Assembly (NCBI GenBank): GCA_902539115.1
Contig: CACBHP010000007.1
Location: 1 to 50,352 of the forward strand
Direction of reading: 5' to 3'
From: an uncultured Prochlorococcus sp.
Lineage (GTDB): Bacteria; Cyanobacteriota; Cyanobacteriia; PCC-6307; Cyanobiaceae
Length of the DNA: 50,352 nt
The notes under the pieces were generated by a model. The model was not told the origin of the DNA. It saw only the letters and a program-made list of their open reading frames with translations, and ran no database searches. Shown here in pieces: positions 1-7,998 of this stretch (the first letter of the stretch is position 1; the number at the start of each line of letters is the position of its first letter). A program made the translations under genes and the position numbers.

Positions 1-1
1 T

Positions 2-70
2 GTTGGAACTATTAAATTAGCATCTTCAATTTTTTATGAAAAAAGTATAAGTGAATATTTAGCTCTTTAA
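2..70 (+). CDS. C-terminal end of an unidentified protein (partial)
   Basis: An open frame enters from the left edge and stops with TAA at 68-70. It encodes about 22 residues, starting VGTIKLASS and ending EYLAL. This is too short to name a family. Its position next to glycan genes suggests another polysaccharide gene, but that is only inference, and the frame could be chance read-through in A+T-rich DNA. Bases 71-211 between this stop and the convergent next gene show no clear feature. Confidence 0.35.
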   Translation, partial: VGTIKLASSIFYEKSISEYLAL

Positions 71-211
71 ATTTCCCTTAGTAATTTTGTTTTAATGTAA
101 GGCAATTTAATAAATCTGTAAATTTTTTATTAAATTAAGCATTTAGTTATATATTTAATATCTCTACAATTAAAAAATTTTCTTTTCTTTAAATCTATTT
201 GATAAATTATT

Positions 212-2113
212 TCAATTATTTAATTTTCTATTTCCCTTAAATTTTGGCATTTGTGAAGAATTCTTGGGATTTACACCTTCCTGCATTATTACTTTTTTTA
301 TAGTTAAAAAAAATATATAAAAGTCTAAAAGAAAATTCATATTTTTCGTATACCAAACATCTAATTTAAATTTTTCTTCCCATGAAATTGTATTACGTCC
401 TTTTATTTGTGCCCAACCACTAAATCCAGGATAACAATCATGTCTTTTAATTTGTTCATCATTGTAGTAATTTAAATACTCCATTAGAAGTGGTCTTGGA
501 CCAATAAAACTCATTTCACCCTTCAAAATATTAATTAAACTTGGCAATTCATCCAAAGATGTTTTTCTAAGAAAACGTCCAAGTTTTGTCTTTCTATCTT
601 TGTCTGCTAATAGATTACCCCTTTTATCTCTTATATCCTTCATAGATCTAAATTTTAATAAATTAAATTTCTTACACTTATAACCCGGCCTTTCTTGTTT
701 AAAAAAAACTGGCTCGCCCATAGATATTTTTATAAAAAAAGCAATAACTAAAAAAAGAGGAGATAGAAAAAACAAAAGTAAAATAGCAAAAAATTTATCA
801 CATAAAAATTTAAAAGCAAAGTATAAATTTCTTTTATGATAATTATTAACTCGACTATGGTTTTCAGAAAATGTTTTATTAATTATTCGAAGAAATTTTT
901 GAGATAGATCACTTCTAGAAAAATTCTGTTCAGCAATTTTTCTTGAATTATATGACATTTCTTGTAAAAGATTTTTGTTGTCAGACAAGTATATCAATCC
1001 CTTAGCAAAATCTTCAGGATCATTTTGTTTAACCTTTATTCCTAATTTATTGTTTAAAATAATTTCAGACATCCAACCAGGATAATTTATTAAAATTGGT
1101 AAGCCTGAAGATAAATAATCAAAAAATTTATTAGGTGAGGTACCTCTGTAAAACGCGGGGACATCTTTTAAAATCATTAAACCTAAATGAACATTATTTT
1201 TTAAAATTTCAGCTAATTCTAATTTAGGAAATGGATCTATGAAATGGCAATTATATATATTCTCATCAAATTTTTTCTTTATTAATTTGCTTTTCAATAG
1301 ACCATCTCCTATTAAAACTATATGAATATCATCCCTACCCATTTCCAAAAGTTTTTTAGCGGCATCAAGAACTGAATCTAAACCATTGGCTAAACCATGG
1401 GCTCCAGTAAAAGCTGCCAAGAATTCAATTTTCTTTCCATTAAATATTTTTATTTTATTTATTGTTTTGGGTACTACCTTTTTTGAGATTTCTAAAGTTT
1501 TAAAAATTTCCAAATCGCAGGCATTGGGAATTTCTATAACTTTTTTAGGCTCTTTATTTTTTAAAATAATTTCTTCACATATTCCTGGAGCTAAACCAAT
1601 AATATTATCTGCTGATTTATAACTCAACCATTCAAGAAGGTAAAGAGACCATAATATTAGTGGATTTTTAATTATTTCCATAGATTTTGGCAATTTAGGC
1701 CATAAATCTCTAACTTCAAAAACAAAGGGGATTCCTTTTAACCATCTTCCAAAAATACCTGGTAAAGATATAGTTAAAGGCGTTGAAGTAGCAAAAATCA
1801 AGTCATATTTTTCTTTAAAAACTAAAACACAACTTTTCCATGTATATTTTAAAAAGATTAATGATCTTGTGAAAATTGTATTTGAATTTGAGTATTTAAT
1901 ATCAAATTCAATAATATCAATTCCATCTACATAACCCCTTCTAAATCCATTCTTTGATTTACCTGTGAGTCCAGAATTTGATCTATCTGAATTTAAACAT
2001 ACAATAGTTACAGAATGTCCGCTCTTAATAAGTTCTAATGCAAATGAATATGATCTGGTGCCATTAGAACCATAAAGAGTTGAAAAATATTGATGAAAAT
2101 AAATTATTCTCAT
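212..2113 (-). CDS. Fused GT4-type glycosyltransferase and monotopic phosphoglycosyl transferase
   Basis: A single uninterrupted 633-residue frame carries two enzymes. Residues 1 to about 410 look like a WcaI/WbuB-type family-4 glycosyltransferase: an N-terminal MRIIYFHQYF strand, EVRDLWP, and a GAHGLANGLD nucleotide-sugar site. Residues about 426-620 are a bacterial sugar transferase (PglC/WcaJ core type): a hydrophobic membrane segment at about 436-462, ERPG at 474-477, KFRSM, the catalytic Asp-Glu pair at 521-522, GPRP at 538-541 and PGFSGWAQI at 562-570. Such PGTs transfer a phosphosugar to undecaprenyl phosphate, and the GT half could add the next sugar, so one protein may start a surface-glycan repeat unit. 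Sugar specificity cannot be read from sequence. The start is ATG. It lies 34 bases downstream of the heparinase-like gene on the same strand. Confidence 0.88.
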   Translation of the reverse strand: MRIIYFHQYFSTLYGSNGTRSYSFALELIKSGHSVTIVCLNSDRSNSGLTGKSKNGFRRGYVDGIDIIEFDIKYSNSNTIFTRSLIFLKYTWKSCVLVFKEKYDLIFATSTPLTISLPGIFGRWLKGIPFVFEVRDLWPKLPKSMEIIKNPLILWSLYLLEWLSYKSADNIIGLAPGICEEIILKNKEPKKVIEIPNACDLEIFKTLEISKKVVPKTINKIKIFNGKKIEFLAAFTGAHGLANGLDSVLDAAKKLLEMGRDDIHIVLIGDGLLKSKLIKKKFDENIYNCHFIDPFPKLELAEILKNNVHLGLMILKDVPAFYRGTSPNKFFDYLSSGLPILINYPGWMSEIILNNKLGIKVKQNDPEDFAKGLIYLSDNKNLLQEMSYNSRKIAEQNFSRSDLSQKFLRIINKTFSENHSRVNNYHKRNLYFAFKFLCDKFFAILLLFFLSPLFLVIAFFIKISMGEPVFFKQERPGYKCKKFNLLKFRSMKDIRDKRGNLLADKDRKTKLGRFLRKTSLDELPSLINILKGEMSFIGPRPLLMEYLNYYNDEQIKRHDCYPGFSGWAQIKGRNTISWEEKFKLDVWYTKNMNFLLDFYIFFLTIKKVIMQEGVNPKNSSQMPKFKGNRKLNN

Positions 2114-2147
2114 TTAAGTTTTTGTATTTTTTTTATAGTCTGCATGT

Positions 2148-4055
2148 TTAATTATTTTGTTTGTTAATCTCAAATTTCGTTATAATTTTAGCAGGAGAAT
2201 CTTTTACTCTAACCTCTAAGACTGGAATAGTTTTTTTGTAAAAATAAAATCTAGATTCGTATCCATATTTTAGATTTATGGAACATTTATTTTCAAAAGT
2301 ATTAATTTTTATTGAACCATATAAGCTTTTAATTTGATTATTTTCTTGTTCCCATTCTGCAGGTATTAATCTCCATCTAAGAGTCGCATATCCTGAAAAG
2401 TTTGAAATGCTATCTCTAATAATCCAAACAGTTCCTTCTGCGTTATATTCTATACTTCTAATGTGTTTTCCAAGATTACAAGAATAAGATGAAGATATTA
2501 TAAATTGATTACTAAAATTACTAAAACTATTACTTTGAATTCTTAGAAAATCAGAAGATAACCAATCCCCCCAAAGGAAACGGCCTATTTTTTTCATTGG
2601 CTCTAAAGAATTAAACTGGACAGTATTATGACTAGAGACTCCTTGAAAATAATTTAAATCATTAAAAGACGCATTATATTTATAACTACCTCCATCTCTT
2701 AAAATATTTTTTCCATTACTCCAAAGATCAAAATGTAGTGGATCAGCATGTATAGGTCTAAATTTATATATTGGAATCTTTAAATATGCCCAATTCTTTA
2801 AATTAGGGCAAATCTTAACATAACCTCCTTCTGGAAAAATTTTATAATCTTTATCACTTCGTATTGAATATTTTTCATTTTTAATATTAAGTCTTTGATT
2901 TAAATTGAGCCAAAATAAAGGTTCATCCCATATTCCTTTTTTCAATGATATTTCAACATTAAAAATAGTTGAGGCTAATCTCAAAGTAGGTCTAAAATTA
3001 GTATAGCTTTGACTATGAAACTTATAACAATATGTTCCATCATTTGCTCCTATATTTGAGGTTTGTCCAGTTAATGGGTCAACAAATTCATCAAGCCATC
3101 TTACGGCGTTTTTACAATTTTTATAGAACATTTCTGAAAACTTATCAAGTTTGAGAATTCTCCTCCAAATTTCAATTAAACATAATGTATCTAAAACAAA
3201 CCTATGATAATTAATTGAATATTGTGAAAAAGTTCCATCTTTCATTATTAAATTATTAATACAATTTTCAATAGAATTTCTACCTAGAGATTTATACTTT
3301 TTTTCATTAAGCCACGATCCTCCAATAAATAATCCTGCTGCTTCTGAAAGCCAATGATTATTCGCTTGTGCAATTGCATATTTATGTGTAACCAATATTC
3401 TTTTTAAATGTATATGAACAAATTCTTTTCTACTTTTGGTTCTTATTGGAGAAGATTTCGGTGCATCTAAAATTTGCCAAGTTTGCATTGCATGCAAAAG
3501 TCTTATTGCAACTTCTTGTCCGCATGTCCAGTTTAAACCAGAATTAAAGGGATTTTCTTCGCACCAACTTCTTGAAAACCTATTTAAACCCTCAGAATAT
3601 TTTTTTTCACCAGTCAATCTAAGAGCTCTCGCAAAAATTGGAGCCCAAGACCATCTAGAACTCTCCCATACTAATTTTATATCTTGATCAGCAAACAAAT
3701 TAAAATTTTCCCAATGTTTACTAGAGTTTTGAAAATCAACGTTTTCAAATGGATTGCAAAACCAATTAGGTGGCGATCCCACAAATTTATAATCTTTACC
3801 AAAAAAATCTAAAAAACCTCTTAATTGCTTATCAGCTTCTTCAACGCAAAGGGAATTTGCCTGTTTAAACCATTCTTCAATCACATTAAACGGTAATATA
3901 TCATCCAAAACCATATCTGGCACTGGACAACTATATATAGGATTTAAAAATGAATAAATTCGAAATCTTAACTTTAATCTATGAATAAATACATAAAAAC
4001 AATTTTTTACCCCTAATTTTCTTATTATTCCGAATATCACAAAATACCTTTTCAA
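2148..4055 (-). CDS. Heparinase II/III-family polysaccharide lyase-like protein
   Basis: This 635-residue protein matches the two-domain heparinase II/III plan: an alpha/alpha-toroid N-terminal region (about 95-340) and a beta-sandwich C-terminal domain (about 400-590). Visible signatures are NNHWLSEAAGL near residue 235, with the Asn-His pair expected at the lyase active site, and HADPLHFDLW near 437 with the conserved His. The family cleaves uronic-acid polysaccharides by beta-elimination. Homologues are also common inside bacterial capsule and exopolysaccharide clusters, where they probably trim or remodel the glycan. There is no obvious cleavable signal peptide, though the first 40 residues are basic with hydrophobic stretches. 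The start is TTG. It is followed on the same strand by the GT-PGT fusion, which supports a glycan-assembly role rather than nutrient degradation. Substrate unknown. Confidence 0.8.
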   Translation of the reverse strand: MKRYFVIFGIIRKLGVKNCFYVFIHRLKLRFRIYSFLNPIYSCPVPDMVLDDILPFNVIEEWFKQANSLCVEEADKQLRGFLDFFGKDYKFVGSPPNWFCNPFENVDFQNSSKHWENFNLFADQDIKLVWESSRWSWAPIFARALRLTGEKKYSEGLNRFSRSWCEENPFNSGLNWTCGQEVAIRLLHAMQTWQILDAPKSSPIRTKSRKEFVHIHLKRILVTHKYAIAQANNHWLSEAAGLFIGGSWLNEKKYKSLGRNSIENCINNLIMKDGTFSQYSINYHRFVLDTLCLIEIWRRILKLDKFSEMFYKNCKNAVRWLDEFVDPLTGQTSNIGANDGTYCYKFHSQSYTNFRPTLRLASTIFNVEISLKKGIWDEPLFWLNLNQRLNIKNEKYSIRSDKDYKIFPEGGYVKICPNLKNWAYLKIPIYKFRPIHADPLHFDLWSNGKNILRDGGSYKYNASFNDLNYFQGVSSHNTVQFNSLEPMKKIGRFLWGDWLSSDFLRIQSNSFSNFSNQFIISSSYSCNLGKHIRSIEYNAEGTVWIIRDSISNFSGYATLRWRLIPAEWEQENNQIKSLYGSIKINTFENKCSINLKYGYESRFYFYKKTIPVLEVRVKDSPAKIITKFEINKQNN

Positions 4056-4368
4056 AACTTCTCACCCTTAACAAACTAAACTCAGTACTATTTTCCATTA
4101 TAGATCAAAATATATATTAGAAATAAGAACAACTTAACTTGATTAATTATTATTAAACAACCATTATTTATAGTAATATCTTTAAAACTTAAAAAGATAT
4201 CAGTAAAATCTGGATACTGAGGTTAATTAAAATTAATAAAAGATTTAGCTAAATCTCCAAGATAAAAATTTCTCGAAGAATTCAACAAGCAATCACAATA
4301 AAGTACTATAAGAAATAACGACTTCACAAATAAATCTTTCAATAGATTTATATGAAGGACGTTTAGTT
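4056..4368. other. Noncoding spacer between heparinase-like gene and tRNA-Ala
   Basis: These 313 bases contain no convincing ORF. They presumably hold the promoter of the leftward glycan genes and that of tRNA-Ala (possible -10 TTATAT at 4348-4353). A perfect 16-bp palindrome, AGATTTAGCTAAATCT, lies at 4241-4256. It could be an operator, but a palindrome of this size is expected by chance about once or twice in a window of this composition. Confidence 0.5.
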
Positions 4369-4441
4369 GGGGCCATAGCTCAGCTGGTAGAGCACCTGCA
4401 TGGCATGCAGGGGGTCAGGGGTTCAAATCCCCTTGGCTCCA
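4369..4441 (+). tRNA. tRNA-Ala (anticodon GGC)
   Basis: The 73-base cloverleaf is complete. The acceptor strand GGGGCCA pairs with TGGCTCC and is followed by discriminator A. The D arm is GCTC/GAGC. The anticodon stem CCTGC/GCAGG encloses the loop ATGGCAT, giving anticodon GGC. The T arm is AGGGG-TTCAAAT-CCCCT. CCA is not encoded. This is the functional copy. A truncated relative lies about 115 bases downstream, which makes this a likely integration target in the island. Confidence 0.97.
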
Positions 4442-4555
4442 TTGAATTTTAGTAGTGATAACAATTAGTTTGAATAATTTTATACTTTTTTTTATCTCAA
4501 ATAAATTATAAACTGGTGATCTCTGCGACCATAACAACTGAATTTGTTAAAAGCT

Positions 4556-4621
4556 AGTTATAGCTCAATTTGGTACCTTCATGGCATGCAGGGGGTCAGT
4601 GGTTCGAATCCACTTGGCTCC
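4556..4621 (+). pseudogene. Decayed tRNA-Ala copy (possible att-site remnant)
   Basis: It shares TAGCTCA, the block ATGGCATGCAGGGGGTCAG and TGGCTCC with the intact tRNA-Ala. The 5' acceptor strand is unrecognisable, the 3' half of the D stem (AGAGC) is deleted, and one anticodon-stem pair is broken (CCTTC against GCAGG). Its T arm is still a perfect stem but uses different bases (AGTGG-TTCGAAT-CCACT) from the intact gene, so it is not a simple recent duplicate. It more likely derives from a different tRNA-Ala allele brought in by an integrating element. It is not expected to be functional. Confidence 0.8.
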
Positions 4622-4969
4622 TTTTTCTCTTTTTATCCTAAGGATATACTCAGAAGTTTAGTATTGGCATTAATTCCTAAGTACTTTTCCAAGTTTATTT
4701 AATAAAATATGCAAATTGAAATTGAAAAAAAATTTTTGTGGCATAAATAAAAAATTAATTTCCTTTGACAAGCTCATGAAATTAATCAAATCAATAATAG
4801 TTTTGCTCATAAATTATGATTTTAAAGAATTAATTTTAAAATAAATTCTTTTTCTAAAACCAAATGAGGTTAGATTGACGATCTATTTCTTATAAAGAAT
4901 AAAATTTAGAAAGCATTTAGTAAAATTAAGTTTATAGTTAATAAAATATAAATTAATTTTAGAAAAAAA
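4622..4969. other. Noncoding A+T-rich spacer before the glycan cassette
   Basis: These 348 bases have no supported ORF, tRNA or clear hairpin. They presumably include the promoter for the three-gene cassette starting at 4970, but no strong -35/-10 pair stands out against the A+T-rich background. Confidence 0.5.
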
Positions 4970-5947
4970 GTGAATATTTTAATTACAGGAGCTGGAGCGT
5001 TACTAGGACAAGGTATTTATAAATCAATGGAATATACAAATTCAATTAAAGAATACTTTGTTGGAATGGCAGATCCTTGTCCAACTTCTGCAGGATTATA
5101 TTGGGGAAATGCTTCTCATATTATTCCATATGCAAATGAAAAAAATTACATAACAGAATTAATTGAATTAATAATCAAATATAAGTATGAAATTCTAATA
5201 CCTGGAACAGATATTGAATTACCTATTCTTTCGCAACATAAGAAATTTATAGAAGCTCAAACTGAATGTAGATTAGTTATTAGTGAAAAGAATGTGATTG
5301 ACATAGCTAATGATAAGTATATGACTTATAAATTCCTTGAAAGAGAATCATTTAATCCACCAAAAACTTGTTTGCCACAAGATTTCGAGGAATTTTCGAA
5401 ACAGACTAATTACCCCTATATTATTAAGCCTAGATATGGTGCAAGGTCAGTTGGAATTTATTTAGTTAAGGATTATTCAACATTACAAAAAGTTTTAAAA
5501 AAATCTGATAAACCAGTAATTCAAGAATATATATCAGACAAAAATGGCGAATTTACAGCTGGATCTTTTACATTAAAAAATCAATGTTTATCTACTATTT
5601 TATTCCGAAGAGAATTAAGAGATGGGAATACATATAAAGCCGAAGTATATAATGAAGCAAGGATATCTGATCATATTCAAAGAATAACCAATAAACTTAA
5701 ACCATTTGGACCATGTAATTTCCAGTTTAGAATAGATGAGAGAGGTTTTCCCAGAGTATTTGAGATAAATGCAAGGTACTCAGGGACTACTATAATGAGA
5801 GTACAATCAAATTTTAATGAGGTAGATTGGATAATTAAATATTTTTTAAATAACGAAATTCCATTTATTAATGAAGAATTTAAAGAATTATCTTTCATGC
5901 GTTTTTTTGATTTAGTAAGCATTCCAAAAAATGACGTTCTAAAATAA
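4970..5947 (+). CDS. ATP-grasp family ligase, CarB-like
   Basis: This 325-residue protein starts with GTG. The N-terminus MNILITGAGALLGQG is a Rossmann-like pre-ATP-grasp domain. The ATP-grasp fold follows from about residue 115: YIIKPRYGARSVGI (ATP-binding Lys and glycine-rich loop), VIQEYI (adenine-binding hinge) and FEINARYSG (metal-binding Glu and Asn) near residue 265. The family joins a carboxylate to an amine or other nucleophile through an acyl-phosphate. It most resembles the carbamoyl-phosphate-synthase-like ATP-grasp proteins found in glycan clusters. It is the first gene of a cassette, only 4 bases before the epimerase gene. The likely role is to add an amide or amino-acid substituent to a sugar or lipid precursor; this is inference and the substrate is unknown. 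Confidence 0.8.
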   Translation: MNILITGAGALLGQGIYKSMEYTNSIKEYFVGMADPCPTSAGLYWGNASHIIPYANEKNYITELIELIIKYKYEILIPGTDIELPILSQHKKFIEAQTECRLVISEKNVIDIANDKYMTYKFLERESFNPPKTCLPQDFEEFSKQTNYPYIIKPRYGARSVGIYLVKDYSTLQKVLKKSDKPVIQEYISDKNGEFTAGSFTLKNQCLSTILFRRELRDGNTYKAEVYNEARISDHIQRITNKLKPFGPCNFQFRIDERGFPRVFEINARYSGTTIMRVQSNFNEVDWIIKYFLNNEIPFINEEFKELSFMRFFDLVSIPKNDVLK

Positions 5948-5951
5948 TAAA

Positions 5952-6863
5952 ATGATTGGTATTTCAGGATATTCAGGACTGCTTGGATCTTCAGTTTTAA
6001 GAAAATGTCTATCAACAAAAACTGAATTTAAAGTTTTCGGTAGGGGAAATGACTCTAAAAAAATATTTTATAATTTTGCTTATTTAAATCTAAATCAAGC
6101 AATTAATGAAAACATGATTAATGAGCTTAAAGGAATTAAAACTTTTATTCATTGTGCTTCTCAAATTAAACCAAATAAGTCATTAACAAATTTGAATTTA
6201 ATTCACAAAGATTTTATTGATAGAAATGCTTTATTTCAAAGTGAATTAATTGAAGCTTGTATAAAGGCAGATGTTAAAAAGTTGATTTTTATATCTGCTA
6301 CTAATAATTTAAAACCAAATCAAAATGGTTTTATAGATAAAGAATCTGGTTTTCAAACTAAAATAAACTCCTCTTATCTAATTTCAAAAATGGTTGCTGA
6401 ATTATTAAGCAAAACCTACAATAATGAAAATATTTTTATACAGTTTATTCGTCCAAGCTCTTTATATGGTTCTAATTCGAAATATGGTTTAGTGAATAAA
6501 TTTATTAAAAATCTTATAAATGGGGAAGAAATTATAATAGATGGAGACGGATCTTGGTCTTCAGATTTAGTCTATGTAGATGACGTTACCGATATAATTT
6601 TTAAACTGATAAATAATTTTAAAATAAATGAAATTAATATTGGGACTGGTAAATTAACGTCAATATTAAATCTTGCTCATCTTATTTGCAATAATTTAAA
6701 TTGTTCAAATAAACTTATTAAATTTAAAAAACAAACTACTATAAAAAATAGTCAAAATATCTTTTATCCTGTAGAACCAAAAGATTGTGAAAAGATATTG
6801 AATAGAAAAATGACCTCAGTCAGTGAAGGCGTTTCAAATATTATTAATAACTTAATTGATTAG
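5952..6863 (+). CDS. NAD-dependent epimerase/dehydratase (extended SDR)
   Basis: This 303-residue extended short-chain dehydrogenase has the nucleotide-binding motif G6-Y-S-G9-L-L-G12. Its catalytic Tyr142-xxx-Lys146 (YLISK) is preceded by the Ser/Thr-rich FISATN strand, and the RPSSLYG signature lies at 167-173. Relatives act on nucleotide sugars (4-epimerases, 4,6-dehydratases, reductases) in cell-surface glycan synthesis. The product cannot be named from sequence. It is the second of three co-directional genes with 4- and 5-base gaps, so it is almost certainly co-transcribed with the ATP-grasp and phosphoesterase genes and probably works in the same sugar-modification pathway. Confidence 0.85.
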   Translation: MIGISGYSGLLGSSVLRKCLSTKTEFKVFGRGNDSKKIFYNFAYLNLNQAINENMINELKGIKTFIHCASQIKPNKSLTNLNLIHKDFIDRNALFQSELIEACIKADVKKLIFISATNNLKPNQNGFIDKESGFQTKINSSYLISKMVAELLSKTYNNENIFIQFIRPSSLYGSNSKYGLVNKFIKNLINGEEIIIDGDGSWSSDLVYVDDVTDIIFKLINNFKINEINIGTGKLTSILNLAHLICNNLNCSNKLIKFKKQTTIKNSQNIFYPVEPKDCEKILNRKMTSVSEGVSNIINNLID

Positions 6864-6868
6864 ATTAA

Positions 6869-7714
6869 ATGAATTATGCTGTAGTTGGAGATATTCATGC
6901 AAATATTTTTGCTTTAGATGCTTGTCTTGATTCTTTGAAGAAGTTTCAAAATAACCAAAATTTTAAATTAGATAAAATAATTTTCATAGGCGATTTGTTA
7001 ACTTATGGAACACATGTAAATGATACTCTTGAAAAACTTTTAAATTTTAGCCTGAAAAATAATGTCGAATTTATTCTTGGTAATCACGATGAAATGTATC
7101 ATCAATTATTAAGTGGAAAAGACTCATATTACTTTAAGAAATTACCTGAATGGATAAAGATATCTGTAGATTTAACACTAGAAAAACTTGATGAAAAAAT
7201 TTTTAATTCATTTAAAATGAATAAATATTTAATTTTTGGGCAATCATTAATATGTCATGCAAATTGTTTAATATTGGACTCAGCTAATAAAAATAAATGG
7301 ATTTATATTGATTCATTAGAAAGTTATAAAGAAGAGGCAGAACGTCTTAAGAGATTAAATTTAAAATTAGCTGTTTATGGACATACTCATAGAAGAAAAA
7401 TATTTTTTAATGAAAAGCATCAAAAAGTATTTTTTAATGAAAACCCAAATTTTGAAAAATTTACCTTTGACTTAAGCAAATCCTCTCCTCTAATACTTAA
7501 TGCCGGTTCAATAGGTCAACCAAGATCATTAAATGATTTAGATTGTTCTTGGTTATTTATAGAAGAAGATCTTAACAATAATATTTATCAAATAAACTAT
7601 ATTAAATTTGAATATGATATTAATGGATACTTGAATGCCATTGATAAAGAATATTCATCAAATTTAGAACATGCAAAAAAATTTAAAAGTTTTTTTACAA
7701 AGTACAATAATTAA
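6869..7714 (+). CDS. Calcineurin-like metallophosphoesterase
   Basis: This 281-residue protein has the full two-metal phosphoesterase motif set: GDIH at 7-10, GD at 41-42, GNHD at 71-74, a metal-ligand His near 130 (ICHAN) and GHTH at 171-174. It resembles the YfcE/MJ0936 branch of small phosphodiesterases and phosphatases. It closes the three-gene cassette, 5 bases after the epimerase gene, and is followed by a possible terminator. In this setting it may remove phosphate from a sugar-phosphate or nucleotide intermediate made by its neighbours, but the substrate is not predictable. The start is ATG. A stop-proximal Lys-rich tail shows no extra domain. Confidence 0.85.
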   Translation: MNYAVVGDIHANIFALDACLDSLKKFQNNQNFKLDKIIFIGDLLTYGTHVNDTLEKLLNFSLKNNVEFILGNHDEMYHQLLSGKDSYYFKKLPEWIKISVDLTLEKLDEKIFNSFKMNKYLIFGQSLICHANCLILDSANKNKWIYIDSLESYKEEAERLKRLNLKLAVYGHTHRRKIFFNEKHQKVFFNENPNFEKFTFDLSKSSPLILNAGSIGQPRSLNDLDCSWLFIEEDLNNNIYQINYIKFEYDINGYLNAIDKEYSSNLEHAKKFKSFFTKYNN

Positions 7715-7726
7715 AGATACTTTTAG

Positions 7727-7753
7727 CTATTCAAACCAATAGATTTTTTTTTT
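7727..7753 (+). terminator. Possible intrinsic terminator of the glycan cassette
   Basis: CTATT and AATAG can form a 5-bp stem around a six-base loop. They are followed by one A and ten T residues, 12 bases after the phosphoesterase stop. The stem is short and A+T-rich, so the call rests mainly on the T tract and its position. Confidence 0.35.
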
Positions 7754-7837
7754 CTTATAAATATTTAGAAATTTCAAACTGAACTATGTTAAAAAATCTT
7801 TGAAAAGGTCCTTAATTGGAATTATTTGCAAAGATTC

Positions 7838-7888
7838 TTTGGTACTGCAAGCGTGCAGGGGGCACTAATAAGACTGAGATTTGCTCCA
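7838..7888 (+). other. Possible second, heavily decayed tRNA-Ala-like fragment
   Basis: The segment keeps TTTGGTAC, TGCAGGGGG and TTGCTCCA in the same order and nearly the same spacing (about 50 against 53 bases) as the tRNA-Ala remnant at 4570-4621. The T arm is lost. The match is short and could be chance, but its location between convergent island genes fits an old integration boundary. Confidence 0.3.
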
Positions 7889-7998
7889 ATTAAAATTAAA
7901 CACTTTCTAATTCTTTTTTAAAATTTAATAATACAAAAATAGATTAAATAAGTATAATTTTTATTTATAAGATTAATCTGTTTTTACTTTTAGAAAGT

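Noticed and set aside
4241-4256. Perfect 16-bp palindrome as an operator
   Set aside because: One or two such palindromes are expected by chance in 50 kb of this composition and it is not close to a start codon.
4556-4621. A second functional tRNA-Ala
   Set aside because: The acceptor 5' strand and part of the D arm are missing and an anticodon-stem pair is broken, so a cloverleaf cannot form.
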